Under the pieces are notes generated by a model. The model made no database searches and was not told the origin of the DNA. It saw only the letters and a list, made by a program, of their open reading frames with translations. A DNA stretch of 25,385 nt from CALJIC01 sp039805565 (GTDB lineage: Bacteria; Chloroflexota; Chloroflexia; Chloroflexales; Roseiflexaceae). Within the stretch, counting starts at the first letter, position 1. Each line of letters begins with the position of its first letter. This document shows positions 7,805-15,323 of this stretch, one piece after another. A program made the translations under genes and the position numbers. The stretch lies in assembly GCA_039805565.1 (NCBI GenBank), contig JBDLTZ010000316.1, positions 1 to 25,385 on the forward strand. The letters are read 5' to 3'.

Positions 7805-9310
7805 TCAGTCCTCCTGGTCGATCACATTCGGGCCAGCAGGAGGCGGCAGCGCAGCCGGCGGTGGGGCGGCGCCAAAACTCGGCCCGTCCCAATGGCTACT
7901 CGGGCCGCTGGGAGCGCCGGGCATGTTGATGATGATGGGCGGAGCGCTCTCCGCCGCGCTGGCCGCCCCAGCCGCCGCCCCGGCCGCTGCTCCGCCAGCC
8001 GTGACGGCCGCGAAGGTTGCCCGTTCCGCCATCCGGGCCAGGGTTCGCGCCCCGGTCACCGCTTCTTGTGCCGCGAAGCCGAGCAGTTTCGGCGCCCGGA
8101 AGACCATGCACATGGCGAAGATCGCCAGGATCGGACCGAGGATGGCGTGGGTGTCGACGCCGAAGCCGCTCATCAGTGAGCGGGCGAAGCCGAGGGTGAT
8201 GCCCCAGATCAGCGGCGTCGCCAGCAGCTCGACGAAACGGAAGAACCAGACCCGCGCGTAATTCCACCCGCCGCCCGTGACAATCGCCAGCCCCGCGAGT
8301 GGGCTGACGATCAGCATCAGGTTGACCATGACGATGCGGGCGATGGCATGGAGCGCCAGCAGCGCCAGGATCGCCCAGTAGGCCAGCGTCACCAGCGCCA
8401 CAGCGAGACTGGCGCCCTGGATGCCACTGAGGCTGCTCCAGTAGTACGTCGCCGGATCGAGCGGGATCCAGTTGTTCAACCCGCTGCCGAAGGCGCTCTG
8501 GAGTACCGCAGTGGTGATCACATTCCCGGCGCGCACAAACAGGGTGCAAAACCACCAGGCTCCTTGGATGCCGGCGACCCCGGCGATAAAGGCGATCGCC
8601 AGGTCCACCAAATCGCCGCGGAGGTTGCTGCCGGTCAGCACGAAGACCGCCCGGTAGGTACAGACGATGACCAGAATCGAGAGCGCCACCTGGCGAATGA
8701 TGTTGTGCATCGCCTCGGGGCTACCCAGGCCACTCGCCCCCGCCCACGCGACCGTCAGGCTCTCGGGGGTCGTGAAGAGCATGTTGAAGGCGGTGTCGGA
8801 CGCCGAGTTGATGCTGCCGGAGATGTCGACGACCTGCCCGTTTCCGAAGCGCCCGAGCACCTCGAAGATCGAGGCCAGCGAGTAGATGATGCCAGTCGTC
8901 GCACCGAGTACCGAGTCGAGCAGCCACTTACCGGGATTCAGCCCAAGGCCGATCCAGGCGAGGGGGTTGTTGGGGTTCGTCTCTGGCCCAGCCTGCTGAT
9001 ACGGCGCACGGGCAGGCGCAGCATTCACCTGGCGGTTCGGCGCGTTGAGCAGCGGCGAGGGCAGTTCGGTGTAGCCGCCGGGGAACGCAGGAAGCGTCAC
9101 TCCCACCGACTCAACCTCACCGCCAGCCGTGGTACCTGCCCCGCCACCAATCGGTCGGGGCCGGTTCGGGTCGTTGAAGGGTGACTCGGCGTGCGCCGCC
9201 GGCACGGCGAGCACCAGCAGCACCAGGCTGAGCAGAATGCTGCCGGCAAAACGGATGAAACGTCGGTGGTCCGACAGCCAGCCGACGGGTGTAAAGACCA
9301 GAGTACGCAT
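7805..9310 (-). CDS. VirB6/TrbL-like polytopic channel protein
   Basis: This 501-residue protein starts MRTLVFTPVGWL, with AGGAG 8 nt upstream. The reading frame is open to 9574, but that extension lacks a ribosome binding site and would precede an evident signal peptide (hydrophobic core then AVPAAHAE). A soluble Pro/Gly-rich stretch follows, then several hydrophobic helices across about residues 130-400, including ILVIVCTYRAVFVLTG, AILALLALHAIARIVMVNLM and RFVELLATPLIWGITLGF. An Ala-rich amphipathic region and a PPP-rich tail end the protein. This layout is typical of VirB6/TrbL-type inner-membrane channel components of type IV secretion in monoderm-like bacteria. It is the first gene of the leftward secretion module. 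Family identity is inferred from topology and context. Confidence 0.65.
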   Translation of the reverse strand: MRTLVFTPVGWLSDHRRFIRFAGSILLSLVLLVLAVPAAHAESPFNDPNRPRPIGGGAGTTAGGEVESVGVTLPAFPGGYTELPSPLLNAPNRQVNAAPARAPYQQAGPETNPNNPLAWIGLGLNPGKWLLDSVLGATTGIIYSLASIFEVLGRFGNGQVVDISGSINSASDTAFNMLFTTPESLTVAWAGASGLGSPEAMHNIIRQVALSILVIVCTYRAVFVLTGSNLRGDLVDLAIAFIAGVAGIQGAWWFCTLFVRAGNVITTAVLQSAFGSGLNNWIPLDPATYYWSSLSGIQGASLAVALVTLAYWAILALLALHAIARIVMVNLMLIVSPLAGLAIVTGGGWNYARVWFFRFVELLATPLIWGITLGFARSLMSGFGVDTHAILGPILAIFAMCMVFRAPKLLGFAAQEAVTGARTLARMAERATFAAVTAGGAAAGAAAGAASAAESAPPIIINMPGAPSGPSSHWDGPSFGAAPPPAALPPPAGPNVIDQED

Positions 9311-9618
9311 CGACAGCTCCTGCGCGAACAACGGCACTGGCTGGACGATACCAGCAGGCCGGCGCAGGGGCGTCAGTGGTGGTGGATGACATTGGACACG
9401 CGGCAGGAGTTCAGCGGTACCAGCGGCAAACGCGGCGCCTAGGCCGACGAGAGAGGCCCTCCGCCCGGCGATAGCGCTGTGCGCCAGCTTCGCTAACAGC
9501 GTGGACGCGACTCGCCCTGCAGGAGTCCACTGCGCTCGTCTGGGGAGGCCGGACTCCACCGTGCTATACTGCACCCTGTGGTCATGTGCAGTATTTGTGG
9601 CTAAGGGAGGTGGCGAGG
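9311..9618. promoter_or_regulatory. Divergent intergenic region between secretion module and toxin-antitoxin genes
   Basis: This 308-bp stretch has no gene I accept. It should hold the promoter of the leftward VirB6-like operon, though no clear -35/-10 was found. An inverted repeat GGAGTCC (9522-9528) / GGACTCC (9551-9557) lies near the rightward -10, and the toxin-antitoxin operator described separately sits at 9566-9594. Confidence 0.4.
9565..9594 (+). promoter_or_regulatory. Toxin-antitoxin promoter -10 with perfect inverted-repeat operator
   Basis: A -10-like TATACT (9565-9570) overlaps a perfect 9-bp inverted repeat, ATACTGCAC (9566-9574) and GTGCAGTAT (9586-9594), with an 11-nt centre. 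The antitoxin start is 25 nt further on. Autoregulated toxin-antitoxin operons typically carry such a site over the promoter, so this is probably the antitoxin's operator. No good -35 is visible. Confidence 0.55.
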
Positions 9619-9942
9619 ATGACGACGTTCGATGAGGCGGTTGCGCTCGCCAAGCAGCTTTCGCCCGCCGAGCAGGCGCGCCTCGTGATGCTCCTCGCTG
9701 AGCGATTGCAGCAGCGCCTCTCGAGTGAGGAAGAGACCGCAGTCAGGGACACGGCCGAGCCGGCCTTCTGGCACCTCGCCGATCTCGACAGCGCGCCAAG
9801 CGAGGCTGATACGCCGCAGCTTGACGCTGCGAGCGCCACGCAGACGATGCTCCGCCACTGGTTCGCCCAGCCGCTGTCTGAGGCAGACGCGCTAGACCTC
9901 GCGATGTCTGAGTCGCTCGGGGAGTGGAATCTGGAGCGATGA
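9619..9942 (+). CDS. Antitoxin of a PIN-type toxin-antitoxin pair
   Basis: This is a 107-residue acidic protein beginning MTTFDEAVALAKQLSPAEQ. The start at 9619 is chosen over an upstream in-frame ATG (9586) because GGGAGG lies 8 nt before it and the upstream ATG falls inside the operator. The N-terminal 35 residues (LSPAEQARLVMLLAERLQQ) form an amphipathic helix pattern seen in many small antitoxins. The rest is acidic and probably disordered, as expected for a toxin-neutralising tail. Its stop overlaps the PIN toxin start (ATGA), so the two are translationally coupled. It probably represses its own promoter through the inverted repeat. No classical AbrB or ribbon-helix-helix fold can be assigned, so the class is given by its partner. 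Confidence 0.65.
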   Translation: MTTFDEAVALAKQLSPAEQARLVMLLAERLQQRLSSEEETAVRDTAEPAFWHLADLDSAPSEADTPQLDAASATQTMLRHWFAQPLSEADALDLAMSESLGEWNLER

Positions 9943-10444
9943 ACAGCCTGCGGCGTGCCCCCGACGACACAGCGATCTTCATCGACGCCAACATCTTCGT
10001 GCTGGCAGGTGCTACAGGCGCCCTTGCCGAGGTGTGTCAGGGATTGCTCACGCGCGTGCGGCAGCGGCAGCTTAAGGCTTCACCGCGGCGTTCGTGGTTG
10101 CCGAGGTCACCCACCGGGTCATGGTGAACGAGGCCCGTGAGCAGCTGAACTTGTCGGCGCGTGAGACGGTGGAGCAGCTCCAGCAGCAGACCGACCTCGT
10201 GCGGAGCCTGACGCGGCATCTTACCGTCGCCAGCGACATCGGCAAGGCTGGAGTGGACATCCTGCCGCTCACAGTGAAGGACTTACACGCGAGCAAGGCC
10301 TACCGCCGCGACTACAGTCTGCTCACCAACGACTCGCTCATCCTCGCGGTGATGCGGAACAACAAGCTGCGCCACCTCGCCAGCCACGACAGCGGCTTCA
10401 AGAGCGTCCCCGGATTGCAGTTGTGGATGCCAGGGGCGGTGTAG
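9939..10444 (+). pseudogene. PIN-domain toxin (VapC-like), frameshifted near 10070-10080
   Basis: The first frame from ATG 9939 encodes the start of a PIN ribonuclease (AIFIDANIFVLAG, first acidic residue) as far as RVRQRQLK, then runs into unrelated sequence. The remaining domain continues in another frame: GFTAAFVVAEVTHRVM (conserved Glu), LLTNDSLILAVM (Asp) and LASHDSGFK (Asp), ending at 10444. A single missing base near CTTAAGGCTT restores one continuous protein of about 168 residues with all four acidic PIN residues. It overlaps the antitoxin stop by ATGA. PIN toxins cleave tRNA, rRNA or mRNA. The break is either a true inactivating deletion or a sequencing error; programmed frameshifting is less likely since no classic slippery heptamer is seen. 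Confidence 0.75.
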
Positions 10445-10464
10445 CAGCCGGCAAGAAGAAGTGT

Positions 10465-10500
10465 GAGGGAGGCAGGTGGCACTGCCTCCCTCGACGTTTT
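10465..10500 (+). terminator. Rho-independent terminator after the toxin-antitoxin pair
   Basis: A perfect 10-bp stem, GAGGGAGGCA (10465-10474) with TGCCTCCCTC (10483-10492) and an 8-nt loop, is followed by GACG and TTTT. The T-tract is short. It lies 20 nt after the toxin stop and separates it from the DUF6194 gene. Confidence 0.7.
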
Positions 10501-10551
10501 GTCGCTGGTTCTAGCAGGACGGAGGCGGTTCAGGGAAAGGAGATATCGGTG

Positions 10552-10974
10552 ATGGACGAGCAGGCGATGCACCAGTATATCGTCGAGACGTTCGCAGGCG
10601 TCGAAACTGCCACGAACTTCGGTTACACGTTCTACTTCTACCGTGATGACCACATGCTGCCGTTTGCCACGATGATCGCGGCCGACACTGAGTACGACCG
10701 TGTCTCGAATCTCGACCGTCCCGGCGTCTACCGTTTGAATGTGGGTGTGAGCAAGCAAACGTTTCAGCGGTTGTTTGGCACCGACGAGCCGCGCGCCGAG
10801 GAGTACACCTTCACGGCTCTGGATCGGCTAATGCCTCACCCCGAGTACGCGGCGCAGTCGTTTCTCTGCGTGCTCAGCCCAAGTTCGGCAACCTTTGGAC
10901 AGCTCCAGCCGCTGCTTGCCGAGGCGTACGACCTGGCGGTGAAGCGTTACTACCGCCGCCACCCCAAAGCCTGA
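10552..10974 (+). CDS. DUF6194 family protein
   Basis: This 140-residue protein starts MDEQAMHQYIVETF. The frame is open further upstream, but AAAGGAG 8-10 nt before 10552 fixes the start, and the upstream part would read through the terminator. It has the DUF6194 pattern: DDHMLPFATMIAADTEYDRVSNLDRPG, a run of FRLN-like residues (YRLNVGVSKQTFQRLFG), a Y-F-A-LDRLMPHP segment and a Tyr/Arg-rich end. The family is small, soluble, widespread in actinobacteria and Chloroflexi, and of unknown function. The TEYD-S-LDRPGVYRLNVGVSK core resembles MmcQ/YjbR-like small folds, but I would not assign activity. It stands alone between the terminator and the VOC gene. Confidence 0.75.
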   Translation: MDEQAMHQYIVETFAGVETATNFGYTFYFYRDDHMLPFATMIAADTEYDRVSNLDRPGVYRLNVGVSKQTFQRLFGTDEPRAEEYTFTALDRLMPHPEYAAQSFLCVLSPSSATFGQLQPLLAEAYDLAVKRYYRRHPKA

Positions 10975-11028
10975 TAGGCTCACGTCGTCGGGCATTGCTG
11001 GTTGTCGTTCTTGGTTAAGGAGAACGAA

Positions 11029-11385
11029 GTGGACATCAAATGGTTCTTTGCAGGTGTCGCCGTGGCCAATTACCCATCGGCTCAGGCGTGGTACGAGCGA
11101 TTGATGGGTCGACCAGCGGATTTTTACCCGCACGAGACCGAAGCGGTGTGGCAGGTCATCGAGAACGGGTGGATCTATGTTGTTGCTGATCAAGGCCGCG
11201 CAGGGCGAGCGTTGCTCACTCTTATGGTGGATAGCCTTGATAGCAAGATTGCTGAACTGAGGGAACGAGGGCTCGCAGTCGGAGAAATTGAAACGCAGCC
11301 GGGCCGCTTCCGCAGAGCTGCGGTTATCGACCCTGAGGGAAACAAAATCACCTTCGCGCAGGCACTCTCGTCCGACCACGAGTAA
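11029..11385 (+). CDS. VOC/glyoxalase-superfamily protein
   Basis: This 118-residue protein is called from a GTG start at 11029 because AAGGAG lies just upstream; an in-frame TTG at 11002 has no ribosome binding site. It has the beta-alpha-beta-beta-beta arrangement of the vicinal oxygen chelate fold: WFFAGVAVANYPSAQAWYERLMG (strand and helix), EAVWQVIENGWIYVVAD, TLMVDSLDSKIAELRERG and AAVIDPEGNKITFAQ. The final D-P-EGN-I-F is the usual end of one glyoxalase-like module. As a single domain it probably dimerises. Related proteins include glyoxalases, antibiotic-binding proteins and extradiol dioxygenases. The substrate cannot be predicted, and obvious His metal ligands are lacking, so catalysis is uncertain. 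Confidence 0.75.
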   Translation: MDIKWFFAGVAVANYPSAQAWYERLMGRPADFYPHETEAVWQVIENGWIYVVADQGRAGRALLTLMVDSLDSKIAELRERGLAVGEIETQPGRFRRAAVIDPEGNKITFAQALSSDHE

Positions 11386-11436
11386 CCAAGTAGCTATGTG
11401 CGAAAGCCGCAGTACCACGCGGTAATGCCGCACCCA

Positions 11437-12228
11437 CTACAATGGCATCTGGCTGCTGTCCACAATCAGCCACCGCCCCGTAGCCAGGTCCTGCCGCAGT
11501 GTGTAGGTAACGCGTACCGTGGCCTGCTCGGCTCCAACGGCGCCCGCCTCCTGATTAGTCCAGGTCTCCTGCGTGACGACTGTCGCTGTTGCCCCGCGAA
11601 CGTCGACCGCGCCAATTGCCCAGCGGATAAGCATCGTGCGGTGAGGGAGCGAACGCTCGCGGCGCGCGGCGAGCTGCCCGGCTCGGCGCTCGGCGAAGGG
11701 GCTAGTTGGGTCGATGTAGGGGATGAGTGGCTCGATGGTGAGCAGCGCGGCGGCTTCGGTCTCCGCCCGGTTGTAGCCGGAGAGCGTTTCGATGATCGCC
11801 GCCGTGCTGTCGTTCTGTGAAGACGGTGCCGCAGCTGGCGTAGGCGCTGGCACACCTGCGCTTGTAGTCCCGCCTGGCATCCAAAGCCACCAGAGCAGGG
11901 CGACGATGAGCATTGCTACGAGGGTGGCGAGCATCAGGCCGGCGACCTGCGGCCGCGACAGGATGATCTTCGGCGCCTCGGGCTGCTCCTGCTTCGCGCG
12001 CGCGCCGAATGCCGCTGGAAACACACGGCTGCCGATGTTTGCCACCAGCTCCCTCCAGGGAAACACTGGCTGCTCAAGAGCCTCCGTCTCGATCCTGTCG
12101 AGGATGGCTTCCACGAGCGGCTGTGCATCTACTGGCTGGCCGCAGTGCGGGCAGTTGGTGACGAACGGCAGCGGCCCAGCCGCGGTGCGGCTCCGTGCTG
12201 CTGCCGGTGGGCGATATGTGGGGGGCAT
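11437..12228 (-). CDS. Bitopic membrane protein with CPHCG motif and NTF2/VirB8-like C-terminal domain
   Basis: This 263-residue protein begins MPPTYRPPAAARS, with AAGGAG 7 nt upstream. The cytoplasmic N-terminus has one CPHCG (C26, C29), half of a zinc ribbon. A strong transmembrane helix (about 95-117) precedes a Pro/Ala linker. Residues 140-262 look like an NTF2-like or ARC6-IMS-like fold: helix SGYNRAETEAAALLTIEPL, then strands VDVRGATATVVTQETW, ATVRVTYTLRQD and GRWLIVDSSQMPL. A single N-terminal helix plus an external NTF2-like domain is also the architecture of VirB8/TcpC assembly factors, so it could link the regulatory operon to the secretion channel. It is the last gene of the operon, 3 nt after the multi-HTH gene. 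The fold call comes from pattern reading alone. Confidence 0.55.
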   Translation of the reverse strand: MPPTYRPPAAARSRTAAGPLPFVTNCPHCGQPVDAQPLVEAILDRIETEALEQPVFPWRELVANIGSRVFPAAFGARAKQEQPEAPKIILSRPQVAGLMLATLVAMLIVALLWWLWMPGGTTSAGVPAPTPAAAPSSQNDSTAAIIETLSGYNRAETEAAALLTIEPLIPYIDPTSPFAERRAGQLAARRERSLPHRTMLIRWAIGAVDVRGATATVVTQETWTNQEAGAVGAEQATVRVTYTLRQDLATGRWLIVDSSQMPL

Positions 12229-12231
12229 CCG

Positions 12232-12741
12232 TCACTCCTTCTCGGGGAAACAACCGGACGTCAACGCAGAGGTATCGGCTTTGAGGTCCGATTGTTTCCC
12301 GCAGGTTCGGTCCAGGCTGTAGCAGATCCCCCGCACAGTGCAGCCGTAGCGCGCCGCAAGGTCCTTGACGGGCACGCCGCGGTCGTACGCCTCGCGAATC
12401 GTCGTGTCGTGCTCGAGCACCACTTGCCGCTCAGCACGACCCCTCGGCAGGATGGAGCGCCCCAGAAGGATGGCAAGCTTCGCCCGGCTCACGCGATGCC
12501 GGTGAGCGAAGGCGTAGACGTAGCTGAGCCCCTGAACCTTCGCTAGCTGCTGAAGCTTCTCGAGGTCCCAGTCAGGGAGCGGCGCCCGCCGCGGCCCACG
12601 TCGGCGCCGCTCGATCCCGGCGGCGTCCATCGCCTCCAGCAGCACACTGATTCGACACCGGGATAGGCGAGCAATCTCGCGGACGCCTCGCCCCTCGTCC
12701 TGGTAGAGCCGGCGGAGCGTATCTGGGTCAGGAATGGCCAC
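12232..12741 (-). CDS. Multi-helix-turn-helix DNA-binding protein
   Basis: About 169 residues from GTG at 12741 (VAIPDPDTLRRLYQ), chosen because GAGGAG lies 7 nt upstream. A GTG at 12756 would overlap the previous stop but lacks a ribosome binding site. Three helix-turn-helix-like units are visible. The first is LRRLYQDEGRGVREIARLSR. The second, after a basic RRRRGPRR stretch, is YAFAHRHRVSRAKLAILLGR. The third, IREAYDRGVPVKDLAARYGC followed by TVRGICYSL, resembles the Hin/homeodomain-like HTH in resolvases and IS regulators. No catalytic residues are seen, so it is probably a transcription or partition factor. Its last codons lie in a large imperfect inverted repeat just before the next gene, a possible autoregulatory site. 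It follows the coiled-coil gene in the operon. Confidence 0.65.
   Translation of the reverse strand: MAIPDPDTLRRLYQDEGRGVREIARLSRCRISVLLEAMDAAGIERRRRGPRRAPLPDWDLEKLQQLAKVQGLSYVYAFAHRHRVSRAKLAILLGRSILPRGRAERQVVLEHDTTIREAYDRGVPVKDLAARYGCTVRGICYSLDRTCGKQSDLKADTSALTSGCFPEKE
12245..12300. repeat. Imperfect 20-bp inverted repeat (18/20) at a gene junction
   Basis: Arms 12245-12264 and 12281-12300 (GGGAAACAA...GTCAA and its near-complement ending TTGTTTCCC) differ at two positions and flank a 16-nt loop. In the leftward mRNA it forms a hairpin at the end of the multi-HTH coding sequence, about 10 nt before the ribosome binding site of the next gene. No T-run follows, so it is not a standard terminator. 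It may be a translational or stability control element or a binding site. Confidence 0.6.
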
Positions 12742-12752
12742 AACTTGTCTCC

Positions 12753-13715
12753 TCACTCGTCGACGTAGGTGTCAAGCAGGTCGGCGACAGCCTCATCCAG
12801 GGCGCTGAGCCCACGGGCGAGGCGCTTCCGCTGATCGCTGGGCACCTCATCAGGTCGCACTTCGGCAAGTCGGCGCAGCTTGGCAAGCAACCCCTCGACA
12901 TCAAGCACCAGCGCGGGAATGTCGCACGTGATAACAACAGCTGCCTGGCCTGGCACTGGTTGATCGGACGGAGCTGGCAGGTATGCGCTCGCTCTGTTCG
13001 CAGTTGGTGGTGACGCAGGCTGCGACGTCGTCACCTTGCGGGCTTCGGCCAGCAGAGTACGCAGCCGCTCCGTCTGGCTCTGCTCCTGGTCGAGCGCCCG
13101 CTGGGCACCGTCGCGCTCTTCGATCAGGCTGTTCGTCACCCGCTGGTGCAGCTCCTCGACCTCCTGCAGCCGCCTGCGGGTCTGCTGATGCAGCCCCTGC
13201 TCGCGCGTGATCGCCTGCTCAAGCTGCGCGAGCCGCGAGCGCAGCTCCTCAGACGCCGTTGTGTCCACCGCCATAATCTGAGCGGTTGTCACCGCACGCC
13301 GTTCTTCGACCGGCAGCGTCTGAAACGCGGCCACCAGGGTCGGGTCGGTCCGCCGCAGCAGCGCCAGAGCGTAGGTACGCTGAAAGCCGAGGTCAGCGAG
13401 GAGCGAGCGGTAGTTTGCCTCGCCCAGGCTGAGCAGCGCCTCGACATACAGGTTCGCCTGCTCGGCGCTCATCCCGTGGCGCTGCTCGACGAACGACTCG
13501 AAGGTCTGAAACTCCGGGTCGAAGCGGAAGAGCCGCCGGCGGCGCACTTCGAGCAGCACCAGCGAGAGGCTCACAATGCCCTCGGCCAGCTCGCTCACCC
13601 CGCGGACGATCTGGCGTTGCGCCCGGGCGATCTCCAGACTGGCCCAAGCCAGATCCTCAGCTGTATCCGTGGCGACCTGGGCGAGATGAGTGTTGGTCGA
13701 TGGCTGCTCGCTCAT
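12753..13715 (-). CDS. Coiled-coil protein with a plasmid-type DNA-binding-like N-terminal region
   Basis: This 320-residue protein begins MSEQPSTNTHLAQ. Its ATG overlaps the response-regulator stop (ATGA) and GAGGAAG precedes it. Residues about 40-130 contain FQTFESFVEQRHGMSAEQAN followed by YVEALLSLGEA. That resembles the 'TFEEYC..RWG.SR..AY' region of phage and plasmid DNA-binding proteins. A long charged coiled coil follows (about 155-230, rich in Gln/Glu/Arg). A Pro/Ser linker and a helical C-terminus (LDVEGLLAKLRRLAEVRPDEVP) end the protein. It may be a KfrA- or ParB-accessory-like partition or regulatory protein, but no family is firmly recognised. Its position between a response regulator and a multi-HTH protein suggests a role in control or maintenance rather than in the channel. 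Confidence 0.5.
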   Translation of the reverse strand: MSEQPSTNTHLAQVATDTAEDLAWASLEIARAQRQIVRGVSELAEGIVSLSLVLLEVRRRRLFRFDPEFQTFESFVEQRHGMSAEQANLYVEALLSLGEANYRSLLADLGFQRTYALALLRRTDPTLVAAFQTLPVEERRAVTTAQIMAVDTTASEELRSRLAQLEQAITREQGLHQQTRRRLQEVEELHQRVTNSLIEERDGAQRALDQEQSQTERLRTLLAEARKVTTSQPASPPTANRASAYLPAPSDQPVPGQAAVVITCDIPALVLDVEGLLAKLRRLAEVRPDEVPSDQRKRLARGLSALDEAVADLLDTYVDE

Positions 13716-14503
13716 CGCTTCCTCGCCAGGCACTCATCCTTGCCGGCGCGGGCGTCGATGTGGAGCAGCACCCGTGACTTGACTTCGCGCCGCGTTTCCA
13801 GGTTCAGCCGCTGGAGGATACTGCTCACGTGGCTGTTGACCGTGCCCCGCGAAAGCACGAGCCGCTCGGCGATCTCCTGGTTCGTCTTGCCCTCCAGAAT
13901 GAGCGCCGCGACGACGCGCTGCTGCGGGGTGAGCAGCTCCAGACTACGCATGTAGGCCGCCCGTGTTTCGGCAACCTGGCGCGCCTCCACGTCGCTCACA
14001 CCGAGGGCTGCCCGCGGATCTTGGGGTCGTTGACCGCTCACTACGGCCTGAACACTGCGAAGCAACAGGTCGGCCTGGGCAGCATCCTTGAGCACGTAGC
14101 CGACTGCGCCGGCGTAGGCGGCCGCGAGACGGCTCTCCGCTTCCTGTACGCTGGTGAGGATCAGGCACGGCACGCCGTGCTCGTACCAGAGCGCACGAGC
14201 GGCGGCAATGCCTTCGATCTGCGCGTGAGGCATCAGGATGTCGCAGATCGCCAGGTTGAGCGCAACACCCTGCCGGGCCAACGCAAGCGCGTCTTCGCCG
14301 CTGCGCGCCTCGCCTACGTCGAAGCCGTGGGGGCTCAAGACGAGGCGCACCCACTCGCGGATCGGTGGATGGTCGTCGACAATGAGCACGCGGTGGTGTT
14401 CGCTAGTGGGTGTAGCCGCGGTGATGGCAGTGCCAGCCGCGTGCAGGGCCCGGAGTTCGCCTGGCTCCACAAGATGCTGATTCACACTATGGTAGCGAAG
14501 CAT
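13712..14503 (-). CDS. NarL/FixJ-type response regulator
   Basis: This is a 263-residue two-domain regulator. The receiver has VLIVDDH (acidic pair D43, D44), phospho-acceptor D88 in AICDILMP, T117 in LILTSV and K139 in YVLKDA, so it looks competent for phosphorylation. The C-terminal LuxR-type HTH (about 190-245) has ELLTPQQRVVAALILEGKTN and IAERLVLSRGTVNSHVSSIL. An N-terminal extension of about 36 residues is unusual. AAGGAG 6 nt upstream fixes the start at 14503, 17 nt inside the kinase gene, indicating coupled translation. The adjacent kinase (14487-15323) is almost certainly its partner. Its targets are probably its own operon or the secretion genes. Confidence 0.85.
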   Translation of the reverse strand: MLRYHSVNQHLVEPGELRALHAAGTAITAATPTSEHHRVLIVDDHPPIREWVRLVLSPHGFDVGEARSGEDALALARQGVALNLAICDILMPHAQIEGIAAARALWYEHGVPCLILTSVQEAESRLAAAYAGAVGYVLKDAAQADLLLRSVQAVVSGQRPQDPRAALGVSDVEARQVAETRAAYMRSLELLTPQQRVVAALILEGKTNQEIAERLVLSRGTVNSHVSSILQRLNLETRREVKSRVLLHIDARAGKDECLARKR

Positions 14504-15323
14504 ATGCCGCTCCTTGGTCGCCTCGAGAAAGCCGCTCGGGCAGCGGGAGCGTCACCGTGAACGTCGTGCCCACCCCGTCCTCGTGCTCGACCGTTGCGGT
14601 GCCGCCGCAGCCCTGCGCGACACGCCGAGAGTCACTAATTCCCCTCCCCGGCAGACTGAAGTACGGCCACCCGCCGTCATCTGTGATGGTGAGAATCACC
14701 ACGTCTGGGGCGTAGCGCAGCGTGACAGTGCAGCGTGATGGCGCGGCGTGGAGGAAGGCATTCATCAGGCCGTTGTAGAGCCCGATAATCAGGGCGCGTC
14801 GAAGGTCCGCTGAGAGGGAAGTCCAGCGACGACCGACTACCTCGACGTCCCACGTGCAGCCGGGGCTGGCGACAGCCAGGCTATGGGTGACCTCAACCAG
14901 TACCTGCTCCACGTTGTCAGGTAAGGCAGAGTCACTCGCCGACTGGTGCAGACGAACGACCACATCGAGCAATCGGTGAATCTGCTCGCTCGCGTCCTCC
15001 AGCCACTGCTGCAGATCATCATCGTCTGGACACGTCCTGGCCTGTTCGATGCACTGCTGCACCGCCAACACATGCGCCTTGAGTTGGCCGTGCTCCAACA
15101 TCCGCACATCGTCGAGGACACGCTGTCGCCCGACGGCCTCGCCGAGTTCGAGGATCACCCGCTCGTACGCTCGGTGCCGTCGCTCGCGCCGCCGGGCCAT
15201 TCCGAGCAGCTCGGCAGCGAGGGCGACCAGCACCATGCCTACGATGAGCAGGCCTATCAGAGCTCCGTAGAGTGTGGGGAGCATTGACGTCGTGGGCTCA
15301 AAGCCCAGCGTAAGGTTGCTCAT
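14487..15323 (-). CDS. NarX-like membrane histidine kinase
   Basis: This 278-residue kinase starts at ATG 15323, overlapping the upstream stop (TGATG). One N-terminal membrane helix (about 16-40) is followed directly by a HisKA_3-like segment with EHGQLKAHVLAVQQ (candidate His at about residue 78, with Gly where Asp is usual). The HATPase_c domain has an N-box (LYNGLMNAFLHA), a G1-like ITDDGGW and a late GVGTTFTVTLPLP. The G1 motif has Trp in place of its second Gly. There is no periplasmic sensor, so input is probably intramembrane or from the neighbouring ATPases. It is partnered with the overlapping response regulator. The unusual His and G1 context could mean weak or regulated kinase activity. 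Confidence 0.75.
   Translation of the reverse strand: MSNLTLGFEPTTSMLPTLYGALIGLLIVGMVLVALAAELLGMARRRERRHRAYERVILELGEAVGRQRVLDDVRMLEHGQLKAHVLAVQQCIEQARTCPDDDDLQQWLEDASEQIHRLLDVVVRLHQSASDSALPDNVEQVLVEVTHSLAVASPGCTWDVEVVGRRWTSLSADLRRALIIGLYNGLMNAFLHAAPSRCTVTLRYAPDVVILTITDDGGWPYFSLPGRGISDSRRVAQGCGGTATVEHEDGVGTTFTVTLPLPERLSRGDQGAAYASLP

Noticed and set aside
7392..9184. Rightward open frames opposite the VirB6-like and M23-like genes
   Set aside because: Low-complexity Arg/Ala/Pro composition, no ribosome binding sites, and a real gene on the opposite strand.
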